A stretch of DNA of 64,000 nt from Spirosoma validum (GCF_014699035.1 NZ_JACXAA010000004.1:434001-498000); one strand, 5' to 3'. Shown: positions 22,243-30,938, counted from the stretch's first letter. Notes: generated from the sequence alone by a model not told the origin. Numbers and translations: made by a program.

Positions 22243-24446
22243 AAACGACTTTATTCTGGCTGAGCGTACTCGTCTGGTTTCCGCTGGTTGCCCATAGCCA
22301 GACGACCATAACCGGCCTCATCAGCGACAAAAAAGGACGACCTCTCCCTGGTGCCAGTGTTGGCATATTGGGTGGATATGACGGTGCTATGACGGCTGAC
22401 AATGGTACGTTCTCGTTCAGTACGAGCGAGAAGGGATCTACAAGAGTACGGCTACAGATGTTGGGATTCCAGTCGCGCGATACGTTGCTGACGCTGGGTC
22501 AATCAGGAAATGTGGCGCTGAACCTTCAACTGAGCGACGTTTCGGTAGCATTGAACGAGGTACAGGTAAAAAGTAAGGGCAACGATTTTCTGTCGAAAGG
22601 GGGGACGCTCTCTCTACAGGCGCTTGATGTTCGGGCGATGGGCGGCTCCAACGCCGACATTGCGAATGCCTTCCGAACGCTGCCTGGTGTGCAACCGGTG
22701 ACGAACGCAACGGGATTGTTAGTACGGGGTGGTTCCGGCGACGAAACGAAAGTATTTATCGATGGCATGCAGGCCAATAATTTCTTCTACACCGGTAGTC
22801 CGGACGTATCGCAGCGCGGTCGTTTCAACCCCGATCTGTTTGAAGGCAACTTCTTCAGCAGCGGGGGATATTCAGCGCTGTACGGGCAGGCTCTTTCGTC
22901 AACGCTCATTCTGGATACGCGCAATCTTCCAGCACAATCGTCGGTCAATGCGGCTATTAATTCCACCGGCGGTACGCTCGATGCGACCCATCTCATGGCC
23001 CGTCAGCGCCAGGCAATCAGTGCATCGGTGAACTACATGAACATGAGCCCGTATTACCAACTGGTTCCCCAGCGACGCGATTTTACCGAAGGGCCGTCTT
23101 TCCTGGATATGACCGTGAACGTTCGGAAACAATTTCGCCGGCAGGATATGCTGAAGTTGCTCAGTTCCTACGGGCAAAATAACGTAGCGTTTACCATGCC
23201 AAATGTAGACCGGGCCAATGTTCGGGATTATTATCGATTGCAAAGCCGGAATGTCTATAACAATCTGACGTACAGTAGTTTTTTAGGGCGAGGAATTCAC
23301 CTGCACGCGGGATTTGCCTTTAGCCTGGCCAGCACAACGTATCAATCGGACACGCTGATGCAAATTGACGCCAAAAGTCCGAACCGCGCCCTGCCCGAAC
23401 GCCAGGTCCTGCTGGGATCGTATCAGGGGCGGGTGGTGCTGCGCAAGGTAATCAATCCGAATACGGACATATATATTGGTGCAGAAACCCAGCTGACGAC
23501 GGATACCTACGCCCGTGCCTACGCGGGTCGGTCACGTCAGGATCTGGTGAATGGGCAATACGTAGCGGCCTTTGCCGAAACAAATCTTACGGTACAGGAA
23601 CGGTGGAACGCCCGGCTGGGCGTTCGTCTGGAACATCAGTCATTGCTGTCTGGAACGAATCTGTCGCCCCGAGCAACGGTAAATTATCGGTTGGCCAAAC
23701 AGGAGAAATTGTTTGTTAGCTACGGTCAGTTTTTTCAGACACCGGATACGCAATGGCTCATCAACAGGACCAGTCCCAATGACCGGCTTCAGGCGCAGAA
23801 GGCAACGCATTATATTGTTGGCTACCTCCGCGAACGCGCCGGGTCGATTATCCGGCTGGAAGCTTTTTACAAAACCTATAACCGACTGCTTCGTACGACC
23901 GATACGTCGACAACGGGTCAAGGCTACGCGCAGGGTATCGAAGCATTCTGGCGCAATAAATCGCTTATCAAAAACGGTGATTTCTGGCTGTCGTATGCTT
24001 ATCTGGATACCAAACGACAATATCTAACCTATCCGGTAATGGCTCAACCAAACTTTGCGGCCCGGCACGTAGCGTCGGCAGTCATGAAGAAATACCTGAC
24101 CGGCCCTGCTCTAAGTGTTGGATTAACCTACACCTATGCATCGGGTCGACCGTATTACAATCCCAGTCAACCGGTTTCCGAATTTATGACCGATCGGACG
24201 GCGGATTATCATAACCTGGGCGTAACGCTCGCGCATTTAACTCGCTTCCTGGGATCAAATGCCCTGTGGGTGATGTCGGCAAATAATCTGTTGGGTAGCC
24301 AGCAAATATTTGATTACCAGTATTCAACGATCGACCCCAGCCGACGGCAGGCCGTTACGCCGTTAGCCTCCCGCTTTTATTACGTAGGGTTGTTCCTGAG
24401 CTGGGGAATCGATAAGCGCCAGAAAACTATTGACGACCTTCTTTAA
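22239..24446 (+). CDS. TonB-dependent outer-membrane receptor, coupled to the arginase gene
   Basis: A 735-residue receptor with a signal peptide (about residues 1-20, ending AHS), a carboxypeptidase-regulatory-like domain (about 24-100, ITGLISDKKGRPLPGASVG), a plug with LPGVQPVTNATGLLVRGGSG and FIDGMQANN (about 148-185), and a barrel that ends with FYYVGLFLSWGIDKRQK, 10-15 residues longer than a typical final strand. Its start codon lies inside the arginase stop, so both are made from one message; this is a strong link to the peptide pathway. Transport of the mature lipopeptide, or of its metal or lipid complex, across the outer membrane is a fair guess. No TonB or ExbB is in the window. Confidence 0.88.
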   Translation: MKTTLFWLSVLVWFPLVAHSQTTITGLISDKKGRPLPGASVGILGGYDGAMTADNGTFSFSTSEKGSTRVRLQMLGFQSRDTLLTLGQSGNVALNLQLSDVSVALNEVQVKSKGNDFLSKGGTLSLQALDVRAMGGSNADIANAFRTLPGVQPVTNATGLLVRGGSGDETKVFIDGMQANNFFYTGSPDVSQRGRFNPDLFEGNFFSSGGYSALYGQALSSTLILDTRNLPAQSSVNAAINSTGGTLDATHLMARQRQAISASVNYMNMSPYYQLVPQRRDFTEGPSFLDMTVNVRKQFRRQDMLKLLSSYGQNNVAFTMPNVDRANVRDYYRLQSRNVYNNLTYSSFLGRGIHLHAGFAFSLASTTYQSDTLMQIDAKSPNRALPERQVLLGSYQGRVVLRKVINPNTDIYIGAETQLTTDTYARAYAGRSRQDLVNGQYVAAFAETNLTVQERWNARLGVRLEHQSLLSGTNLSPRATVNYRLAKQEKLFVSYGQFFQTPDTQWLINRTSPNDRLQAQKATHYIVGYLRERAGSIIRLEAFYKTYNRLLRTTDTSTTGQGYAQGIEAFWRNKSLIKNGDFWLSYAYLDTKRQYLTYPVMAQPNFAARHVASAVMKKYLTGPALSVGLTYTYASGRPYYNPSQPVSEFMTDRTADYHNLGVTLAHLTRFLGSNALWVMSANNLLGSQQIFDYQYSTIDPSRRQAVTPLASRFYYVGLFLSWGIDKRQKTIDDLL

Positions 24447-24466
24447 TTGGTTAGCAGAAAGCAGAC

Positions 24467-24498
24467 AAACCCACTGGTTCATGCCGGTGGGTTTTCTT
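24467..24498 (+). terminator. Terminator after the receptor gene
   Basis: AAACCCAC and GTGGGTTT arms around a 12-base loop that can extend the stem, followed by a short T-rich tail (TTCTT). It closes the arginase-receptor transcript. Confidence 0.75.
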
Positions 24499-24589
24499 GA
24501 CCGGCATACGTTATAACCTGACGTTGTAGCGTCTAACTGCTTTCTTCCCCATTTTTGACCTGAATTCTAACCCTTACATGCTAACACAT

Positions 24590-24748
24590 ATGAACAAGAA
24601 AAACACCCCCTGGACTGATGAGTCGGCTTACGAACTGGACTGGACTCACGCTGACGACGAGTTGCTCAAAACCAATGGCGACAGCGGAGCGCCTTCGCCC
24701 AACGATCTGACACGCTGGCTATCGTCCGTTCAGATACGTCACAAATAA
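24590..24748 (+). CDS. Small acidic protein, paralogue of the one at 17359
   Basis: A 52-residue protein: basic start (MNKKN), an acidic, Trp-rich middle (YELDWTHADDELLKTN), a GDSGAPSPND linker and an end helix LTRWLSSVQIRHK. The layout matches the 51-residue protein at 17359 (DW..LL, Pro-rich linker, N-x-L-x-R). An in-frame ATG at 24578 would add four residues; the AACCCTTA-like leader lies just before it. It is enclosed by hairpins on both sides, so it is expressed alone. The function is unknown. Confidence 0.55.
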   Translation: MNKKNTPWTDESAYELDWTHADDELLKTNGDSGAPSPNDLTRWLSSVQIRHK

Positions 24749-24752
24749 CCAA

Positions 24753-24786
24753 GTCAACGGCCTCAACTACAGTTGGGGCCGTTGAC
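24753..24786. terminator. Two-way hairpin between the small protein and the permease
   Basis: GTCAACGGCC and GGCCGTTGAC arms with inner CAAC/GTTG pairing close to a short loop. It lies between converging genes and can serve both, although no T-run follows. Confidence 0.65.
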
Positions 24787-24802
24787 GTATTGCAGTTTGC
24801 AG

Positions 24803-26182
24803 TTATTCATTGAGCGATACGTTCTCGACACTAGCTTCTTCAGAGCGCTTTCGCCAGAACCAGTAAAAGGGTAAACCCGTAGCGATCAAGCCCAGACCGG
24901 TCAGGGCTTCGCGGGGCTGGTTGATGAGCGTTGTTACGACCAGTAGGGTACAGCAGATGCAGAAAAAAGCAGGTACAAACGGATAGCCTACGACACGGTA
25001 AGGACGTACTCGTTCGGGTTGCCTGTAGCGGAGAAGGATGACGCCTAAAGCCGTTGCTCCGTAGAAAATAAACGACGCAAAGACCAGCATATCCGTCAAT
25101 TGATCGAAACTGCCGGACCAGACCAGAACAGCCGCCCAAACGCTCTGAAGCAAGATCGCGACGGATGGGGTTTTGTAACGAGGATGAATAACGGCCGCCG
25201 ATTTGAAAAACAAACCATCGCGGGCCATCGCGTAAAACACCCGGGCAGGCATCAGAATGGATGCGTTGGTCGAATTGGAGGTCGTTATCAAAATTAGTAT
25301 CGAAATGAACGTAGCGCCGAACCAGCCAGCCGCCTGACGGACTACTTCAACAGCCGCGATCTTACCGGGCATACTGGCCAGCTGTACCAGTGAATCAATG
25401 GGCAATACGTACACATAGACTACGTTCAGCAGTACGTAAATCGCGATAACAATGCTGGTGCCAACGCCCAGCGCAATGGGTAGATTCCGTTGCGGATTTT
25501 TGATTTCCTCGCCGATGTAGCCGATCTGGTTCCAGCCTTCATACCCCCAGAAAGCTCCTAATGAAGCCGCCACCAGCGAGCCCAATAAACTACTACGTAC
25601 TGTTGTGCTGCTGGGTTGCACTGACTGCGTTAGATTGGACAAACTACCCGAATCGGCTGAAAACCCAAGGACGGCAATGATCGCTACGGCGACAAAAACA
25701 ATGTAGATCAGCGCCCGACTAAGACCTTCCGCTACCGTAACGCCCCGGTAATTGACCAGACTCAGGAAGATGATAAGTCCCGTAGCCACACATTTCACCA
25801 GGAACTCGGTTGATTCATTGTGCAGACTGATCAGGGAAAGCAGTGACTGGCCAAAAATGTGGGAGAGCGCAGCAATCGTAGCCGTGCGCATCACCGTAAA
25901 CGCACCCCAACCGTACAGAAAAGCAAATAGCCGACCATACACGCGCTTGAAATATACGTATTCGCCACCCGATTGCGGAAACATACCCGCCATTTCGGCA
26001 TAAGTAAGGGCACCGGTCAAGCTAACGAGCCCAGCGGCTATCCAGCAGGCCACAACAAGCAGCGGAGAGCCCAGTTCAGCCGCCATTGGCGCAACCTTTT
26101 TAAAAACGCCCGACCCAACAATACCACTGACTACTAATAAAATAGCGGAACGAGTGTCAATCGTGCGTGCTAATTTGACCAT
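24803..26182 (-). CDS. APC-family amino acid permease
   Basis: A 459-residue inner-membrane transporter with about twelve helices. The start (SAILLVVSGIVGSGVFKKVAPMAAELGSP) holds the GxGIF-like unwound helix 1 of APC/LAT transporters, and FWGYEGWNQIGYIGEEIKNPQRNLPIAL is the typical helix 6 region and loop. The substrate is probably an amino acid. It lies downstream of the DUF3445 gene and the D-glutamate-type pair in the same direction, so uptake of an amino acid such as glutamate for that pathway is plausible. It has the family's normal length. Confidence 0.88.
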   Translation of the reverse strand: MVKLARTIDTRSAILLVVSGIVGSGVFKKVAPMAAELGSPLLVVACWIAAGLVSLTGALTYAEMAGMFPQSGGEYVYFKRVYGRLFAFLYGWGAFTVMRTATIAALSHIFGQSLLSLISLHNESTEFLVKCVATGLIIFLSLVNYRGVTVAEGLSRALIYIVFVAVAIIAVLGFSADSGSLSNLTQSVQPSSTTVRSSLLGSLVAASLGAFWGYEGWNQIGYIGEEIKNPQRNLPIALGVGTSIVIAIYVLLNVVYVYVLPIDSLVQLASMPGKIAAVEVVRQAAGWFGATFISILILITTSNSTNASILMPARVFYAMARDGLFFKSAAVIHPRYKTPSVAILLQSVWAAVLVWSGSFDQLTDMLVFASFIFYGATALGVILLRYRQPERVRPYRVVGYPFVPAFFCICCTLLVVTTLINQPREALTGLGLIATGLPFYWFWRKRSEEASVENVSLNE

Positions 26183-26406
26183 TTGTTTCTTTGGAGATAC
26201 GGTGAAGAGGAAGTTGAATTATTTTATAGAAACGTAATAGTACGAAATAATTCCTTGATCTGACTTTGATTGTTTTGCTGAAGTGATTGTGGCTATTTCG
26301 TAAAGTCAGGTTCTCAAATCCGACTTTTTAGGGGCTCATAAAGTTCACCCACAAGTTGTATGCAAGATTTCTTGAAACTGATTAAGTCAGGTTTGAGCGC
26401 CTGACT

Positions 26407-27339
26407 TCATATTGAGGTTGACGGATAGTTATTCAAATACGTCAGTAAGGTGGGAAGAAAGCTGGTCATGCTTTTGTAATCCAGCATCGCTTGGGGTGTT
26501 GTGCTGAACACCTGCGCCATCTGTTTTGCCCGTTGAAGATCAGCGGCTTCGACCGCCAGCCGGTTTTGGTACGTATGAATCCCAAACAGGATGGCACCTG
26601 AGCGGGGCAGTCGGGTAAGGGTTTGTCGCTCGACACGTATGTAAAGCTGATCGCCAATGGTATCGGGCGTTAACGTCGGCAACCGGTCGGCAAGTCGTTG
26701 TTGAAGGAAAGTCGTGTGGCGACTGGTCATATCGAGCTGATCGCTGATTTTTACGCTCCAGTTGGCTCGCCAAACCGGCCGACCGATGGGTAAGCGTTCC
26801 ATCAGTTTCTGAGCAGCCTGCATCATCGGCTCGACAATCGGCATAATAGGCGCATGAATCTGCCCGAAGGGGAGTCCTATTTTTTCGTCCAGGCACCAAT
26901 CATTCGCGAAACAGAGTTGACCCGCTACCAACGTAGCGTCATTCCCGGCTAATACGATCAGATCTTCCTGAACCTGTCGCCCAACCCAATCGAGCGGAGC
27001 GTACGGTAACGTAGTGGCATCGCCAAACGTAAACGTAATAGCTTCGTTCAACAGATGATTTTCCCAATGCCAGCGATCCCCATTCTTCTGGAGCGTGAAC
27101 TGATCAGGGCCGAACCGGGCCAGATTGTGTAAGATGATGTCCACTACGTCCCACTGGGCTGTTTCGTAGTCTGGCAATGTCTGAAAGTAATAGTCAGGAA
27201 GTTCGGTCAGAAGTTGACGTTTAAGCGTGATTTCAGGGCTATACTGCGCATCTACTTCAACCAGCCGGTCGCTTTCCGACAAAGGAGCTGTGCCCATCTT
27301 GTCATTAAAACGTTGGCCAAAAGGGAAGTAAGGAAGCAT
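26407..27339 (-). CDS. DUF3445 family protein (heme-dependent demethylase-like)
   Basis: A 310-residue soluble protein. The segment VQEDLIVLAGNDATLVAGQLCFANDWCLDEKIGLPFGQIHAPI (about residues 142-184), followed by VWRANWSVKISD, is the DUF3445 signature with its conserved WCLxEKIG and IHxPVP-like motif. Some members are heme-containing oxidative N-demethylases; I cannot say whether this one has the same activity. It is preceded by a palindrome at the end of the upstream gene and followed by a 224-base gap with an imperfect hairpin of GTCAGG/CCTGAC type near 26385-26405. Confidence 0.8.
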   Translation of the reverse strand: MLPYFPFGQRFNDKMGTAPLSESDRLVEVDAQYSPEITLKRQLLTELPDYYFQTLPDYETAQWDVVDIILHNLARFGPDQFTLQKNGDRWHWENHLLNEAITFTFGDATTLPYAPLDWVGRQVQEDLIVLAGNDATLVAGQLCFANDWCLDEKIGLPFGQIHAPIMPIVEPMMQAAQKLMERLPIGRPVWRANWSVKISDQLDMTSRHTTFLQQRLADRLPTLTPDTIGDQLYIRVERQTLTRLPRSGAILFGIHTYQNRLAVEAADLQRAKQMAQVFSTTPQAMLDYKSMTSFLPTLLTYLNNYPSTSI

Positions 27340-27370
27340 AATAGACGTGATGAAATAATTAAGAGTTTGT

Positions 27371-27414
27371 TAAATCACCCCTAAATCCCCTTCAGGGGAT
27401 TTAGGGGTGATTTA
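27371..27414. repeat. Perfect palindrome overlapping the epimerase stop
   Basis: Arms of about 20 bases (TAAATCACCCCTAAATCCCC and complement) with a 4-base loop. It covers the last four codons (Asn-His-Pro-stop) of the upstream enzyme gene on the minus strand, so the palindrome contributes the protein's end. Probably a terminator or a mobile palindrome that landed at the gene end. Confidence 0.8.
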
Positions 27415-28468
27415 ACCCCAATCCCGCTCCTCCCGTCGGACGCATATAGCCGTTCTCTACCACAAAACCACCTGATACTACGTCCTCGGCCAGGTCGAAA
27501 CTGCCGTCGAGGTCAATGTAGCGGGTATGTGGGCAGGCAAAGGCTGCATGCAAGGCGGCCGTGATGCTCACCCGGCTTTCGTCGTTACAACCCCAAAATA
27601 GGGAGATTCCGGCAGGTTCAGCAATGGTAGCCATGTCGAGGGCGGCCCGGATACCCCCGCATTTCATTAGCTTGATGTTGTAGATCCCAAACGGTTGTGG
27701 TTGCTGAGCTAGTGTCAAAGCCGCCTTTGGGCCTTTCAGCGACTCATCAGCAGCCAATGATTGCCGAATGTTATCAGGTAAAATAAGCAATTCCTGCTCC
27801 TGGCCCACGGGTAGTGGCTGTTCGATTAGTTCAACGTCTGCATCAGCAGTGGCAGCGACAAAGTGTTGTAAATCAGTCAGTGAATAGCCCTGATTCGCAT
27901 CGACACGGATGGTGAACTCGTCAGGATACGTTTCTCTGAGTTTTAAAATCCGCTCGATGTCTTCGTCTACGTCTAACCCCGTTTTTACTTTCAATACCCG
28001 AAATCCCTGGTCAAAATAACCTGCCGCTTCGGCTAACGTGTCGGCTACGTTCATGATGCCAATCGTAACGGAGGTTGGGAGGGAGTGAATCTTTTGTCCA
28101 TAAAACTGAACCACGGGAACGCCCAGGTATTGCCCAAAAGCGTCGTGCAGTGCAATATCCAGTGCGGCCAACGTACCGGGTGCTTGGGCAAACTGTTGCT
28201 GTCCGTCGCGTATCCAGGACTGAAATAGTCGAATGTCTTTGCCCACCAAACGGGTCACCCAGTCACCCTGAAGATGTTGCAGCGCCTGTTCCGGCGATTC
28301 TCCAACCACTTCGGGCGAGGGATTAGCCGCTCCGATCCCAACCATGCCGTTATCCAGCTCGATCTCCAGAAAGACATTTTCGACATCCGACGTTGTCTGA
28401 TACGCAATGGTATACGGCTTGGTAAGCGCCAGATTCTTTAAATAAGCCCGTATCGATCTAATGCGCAT
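27401..28468 (-). CDS. dgcA: Enolase-superfamily epimerase, DgcA/dipeptide-epimerase type
   Basis: A 355-residue enolase-superfamily enzyme of the muconate-lactonizing subgroup. The metal and base residues are all visible: KVKTGLD (base Lys pair), IRVDANQGYS, VELIEQPL, LAADESLKG and YNIKLMKCGG. The family covers L-Ala-D/L-Glu epimerases and N-acetyl-D-glutamate racemase DgcA. The start overlaps the end of the DUF1611 gene by 11 bases, and in known pathways DgcN (DUF1611) acetylates D-glutamate and DgcA racemises the product. That pairing makes DgcA a good call, with cell-wall dipeptide epimerase as the alternative. Confidence 0.78.
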   Translation of the reverse strand: MRIRSIRAYLKNLALTKPYTIAYQTTSDVENVFLEIELDNGMVGIGAANPSPEVVGESPEQALQHLQGDWVTRLVGKDIRLFQSWIRDGQQQFAQAPGTLAALDIALHDAFGQYLGVPVVQFYGQKIHSLPTSVTIGIMNVADTLAEAAGYFDQGFRVLKVKTGLDVDEDIERILKLRETYPDEFTIRVDANQGYSLTDLQHFVAATADADVELIEQPLPVGQEQELLILPDNIRQSLAADESLKGPKAALTLAQQPQPFGIYNIKLMKCGGIRAALDMATIAEPAGISLFWGCNDESRVSITAALHAAFACPHTRYIDLDGSFDLAEDVVSGGFVVENGYMRPTGGAGLGLNHP

Positions 28469-29522
28469 GAACCTTGTTGATTAACGATTGAATAACGGGA
28501 ATGATCGTGTCGACGCCTTCCTGCAAAGGCAGCAACGCCGGAATACCAAGACGTTCGGCGTACTCTTTCTGATACGTAACGGCTTCTTCGTTTGTACAAT
28601 CTTCGGTGTTGAGCGCCAGCGCAATAACCTCCGAATGATAAGCCCGGATCAGGGCAATTTCGGATTCGACAGACGGAATTCTTCCCCAGGCCGGGTCATG
28701 GTCGTAATACGTTCGCTTGGGTGCATGGACGAGTACGACGTAGCGCGCGTTGCCCGATACCAGAAACTCGGAACCGCAGGGGCCGCTTGGATTCCGTAGT
28801 GCGGCTTGTCCTTCAATCAGCAAAACGTCGGCACAGGTTTCGCGCCAGCACGTAACGAGGGCGTGTTCCAGTTCGCCCGACACGAAATCGTTCAGCGTCG
28901 AATCGAAGACAAAACCGTATTTGCCGCCCTGTAGCCAGCCCGTTTGACCCGTATAAATCATCTGTGCATTCACATCATGTCGTTCACAAGCTTCCCGGAC
29001 GAGTCGGGCAGTGGTCCGTTTGCCGAGGGCGCAGTCGGTACCGATCACGGCGATAATCGGCGCGGTGATTTGGTTGACCTCACCCGTCCAGAAATGGAGT
29101 TCGTCGCGGGATTTCGGTCGTCGTACGTCGATGAGCTGCACCCCGTGTTGCTGCGCTAACGTAACGATTTCGGGTTTGTCGTTCAGAAATTCGTGTAACC
29201 CATTGACGATCGACACGCCTTGTTCGATACACCGTTTAACATCAGTCAGCATCGTTTGAGGTAATACACCTCCGTTTGTGGCAATAGCAATGATGGCGTA
29301 CTCAACCGAATCGACCTGTTCAAGTGCTTCATCGACCGAAGCAAAAACTGGTATGTTACGTGATTGACCATCCAGCACAATGCCTGCATCCTGACCCGCT
29401 GTCGGTGCGTCGACTACACCAACAACCGTGTATCGTTCCGTTCCGCGAATCAGTCCATGGGCTGTTTTGGCGTTCGGTGTACTCAATAAGCCATCGGTGA
29501 GCAGAATAGCTCGATTATTCAT
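28458..29522 (-). CDS. dgcN: DUF1611 P-loop protein, DgcN type (D-glutamate N-acetyltransferase)
   Basis: A 354-residue protein with the DUF1611 pattern: an N-terminal Rossmann-like part (about residues 5-130) and a C-terminal P-loop part with VIGTDCALGKRTTARLV (about 154-170), then GQTGWLQGGKYGFVFDS and LIEGQAALRNPSGP. DgcN members N-acetylate D-glutamate as the first step of its breakdown. The open frame continues upstream for about 130 codons, but I start at the ATG at 29522 because the family begins with MNNRAILLTDG-like text and the extension is low-complexity and unconserved. It overlaps the epimerase gene, so the two form an operon. Confidence 0.78.
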   Translation of the reverse strand: MNNRAILLTDGLLSTPNAKTAHGLIRGTERYTVVGVVDAPTAGQDAGIVLDGQSRNIPVFASVDEALEQVDSVEYAIIAIATNGGVLPQTMLTDVKRCIEQGVSIVNGLHEFLNDKPEIVTLAQQHGVQLIDVRRPKSRDELHFWTGEVNQITAPIIAVIGTDCALGKRTTARLVREACERHDVNAQMIYTGQTGWLQGGKYGFVFDSTLNDFVSGELEHALVTCWRETCADVLLIEGQAALRNPSGPCGSEFLVSGNARYVVLVHAPKRTYYDHDPAWGRIPSVESEIALIRAYHSEVIALALNTEDCTNEEAVTYQKEYAERLGIPALLPLQEGVDTIIPVIQSLINKVHAH

Positions 29523-29569
29523 AAAAAAGAGTTTGGCGTTATTTACGGCGGTAATATGGCAATTATGGC

Positions 29570-29577
29570 CAAATATA
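29570..29577 (-). promoter_or_regulatory. -7 promoter element for the dgcN-dgcA operon
   Basis: On the minus strand the sequence is TATATTTG, an exact match to TAnnTTTG, 48 bases before the dgcN start. No good -33 element was found at the expected distance. Confidence 0.4.
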
Positions 29578-29742
29578 CCGCAGGGAAGGTGTTTTTGCGA
29601 GCTCACTTTCTTATACAATACGGTATACAACTTGTCTTTCAGAAGAGGGAATGGTTTATCTAAGCTTTCTTCGATTCTAGTGTAACTTGCTGCACGCAGA
29701 GAAGTATGTATACGTATCGTTCTCCCGTTAATTGACAGCCTT

Positions 29743-30915
29743 ATGTTTACCCGAAGAGATTTTCTCCGATTTTCCAGTGCATCAGCCGTTCCAGCTTTTT
29801 CGGATTCCGGCGATTTTTCCAGACAATGGCTGACGGCTGACCCAGCCTTGGAACCTGTCTTTTTTATGGGCGATGGACCTATGTATTCACCAACGGAATT
29901 CATTGCCAAACTGGGTCAAATCAACCAGACTAAGCCCATCGAGCGAGATTTTTACGGGAAAGGTGGCTGCGTGGACGAGCTAGCCAGTCAATTTGCTACC
30001 ATAACCGGCAAAGAAGCTGCCATCTATTTAGCCTCGGGAACGTTAGCCAATCAGTTGGCTATTTCGGTGCTAAGTGGCGAGAATACCAAGGTGTTCGTTC
30101 AGGAAACCAGTCACGTCTACCGCGACGAAGCGGATGCGGCACAGTCCGTATTTGGTAAACGACTGATATCACTAGCACCCAACAAAGCTTATTTCACGCT
30201 GAGCGACCTTCAGCAATCCATTGAGGAGCTTAATCAGGGCGAGGTTTTTCGAAGTGGCATTGGCGTTGTATCGATTGAAAATCCGGTACGTCGGAATGAT
30301 GGCCAGTTTGTTCCGATCGACGAGATTAAGAAAATAGCCGCTTTTTGCCGGGAGAAGGGCTATAAACTCCATCTGGACGGTGCCCGGATTTATTTAGCGG
30401 CCGCCTATTCGGGTACGTCGGTGAAGGAGTATGCGTCTTACTTCGACACCGTCTACATTTCGCTCTACAAATATCTTGGAGCGGCTGGGGGCGCCATCCT
30501 TTGCGGTCCTAAAGAGATTATTGACAAAATGGAGCACTTAGCCAAGATCCACGGTGGAGTAGCTTTCATGAGCTGGACCAATGCGGCCATGGCGTTGCAT
30601 CACCTGGCAGGTTTGGAAGAACGCCTGAAACGAAGTGTCCTTCAGGGTAAACAACTGGCTGGTCAGCTCAATGAATTGCCGGAAATTAAAATAACGCCCG
30701 TTGCCGGTGGGACGAACATATCAAACGCACAGCTATCGCCCGCCATAGACCCTAAAAAACTAAGCGAGACTCTGTGGCAGACTCATCAAATCGCTTTACC
30801 CGTCGCGAAGGCGGATGGATCATTCAAACTGATGGTCAATGACAGCTTATTGAACCGCACGAATGACCAGCTTGTAACGGCCTTTAAAAACGCCATTCGT
30901 TTCGCTAAACGGTAA
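29743..30915 (+). CDS. Threonine-aldolase-like PLP enzyme with twin-arginine-like N-terminus
   Basis: A 390-residue fold-type I PLP enzyme of the beta-eliminating lyase / L-threonine aldolase family. Residues about 50-385 contain FYGKGGCVDELASQFA, LHLDGARIYLAAA and the cofactor lysine in SLYKYLGAAGGAILCG. The N-terminus is unusual: MFTRRDFLRFSSASAVPAFS fits the twin-arginine consensus (TRRDFLR), although the hydrophobic part is weak. If genuine, the enzyme would be exported folded with its cofactor. It diverges from dgcN across 220 bases. It may cleave beta-hydroxy amino acids to glycine and an aldehyde. Confidence 0.8.
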   Translation: MFTRRDFLRFSSASAVPAFSDSGDFSRQWLTADPALEPVFFMGDGPMYSPTEFIAKLGQINQTKPIERDFYGKGGCVDELASQFATITGKEAAIYLASGTLANQLAISVLSGENTKVFVQETSHVYRDEADAAQSVFGKRLISLAPNKAYFTLSDLQQSIEELNQGEVFRSGIGVVSIENPVRRNDGQFVPIDEIKKIAAFCREKGYKLHLDGARIYLAAAYSGTSVKEYASYFDTVYISLYKYLGAAGGAILCGPKEIIDKMEHLAKIHGGVAFMSWTNAAMALHHLAGLEERLKRSVLQGKQLAGQLNELPEIKITPVAGGTNISNAQLSPAIDPKKLSETLWQTHQIALPVAKADGSFKLMVNDSLLNRTNDQLVTAFKNAIRFAKR

Positions 30916-30938
30916 GGACGGTGGCCGTTCAGCAACGA

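Noticed and set aside
29523-29909. An N-terminal extension of about 130 codons on the DgcN-like protein
   Set aside because: The family starts at MNNRAILL; the extension is Ser/Lys-rich, overlaps the divergent gene start and contains a promoter-like element.
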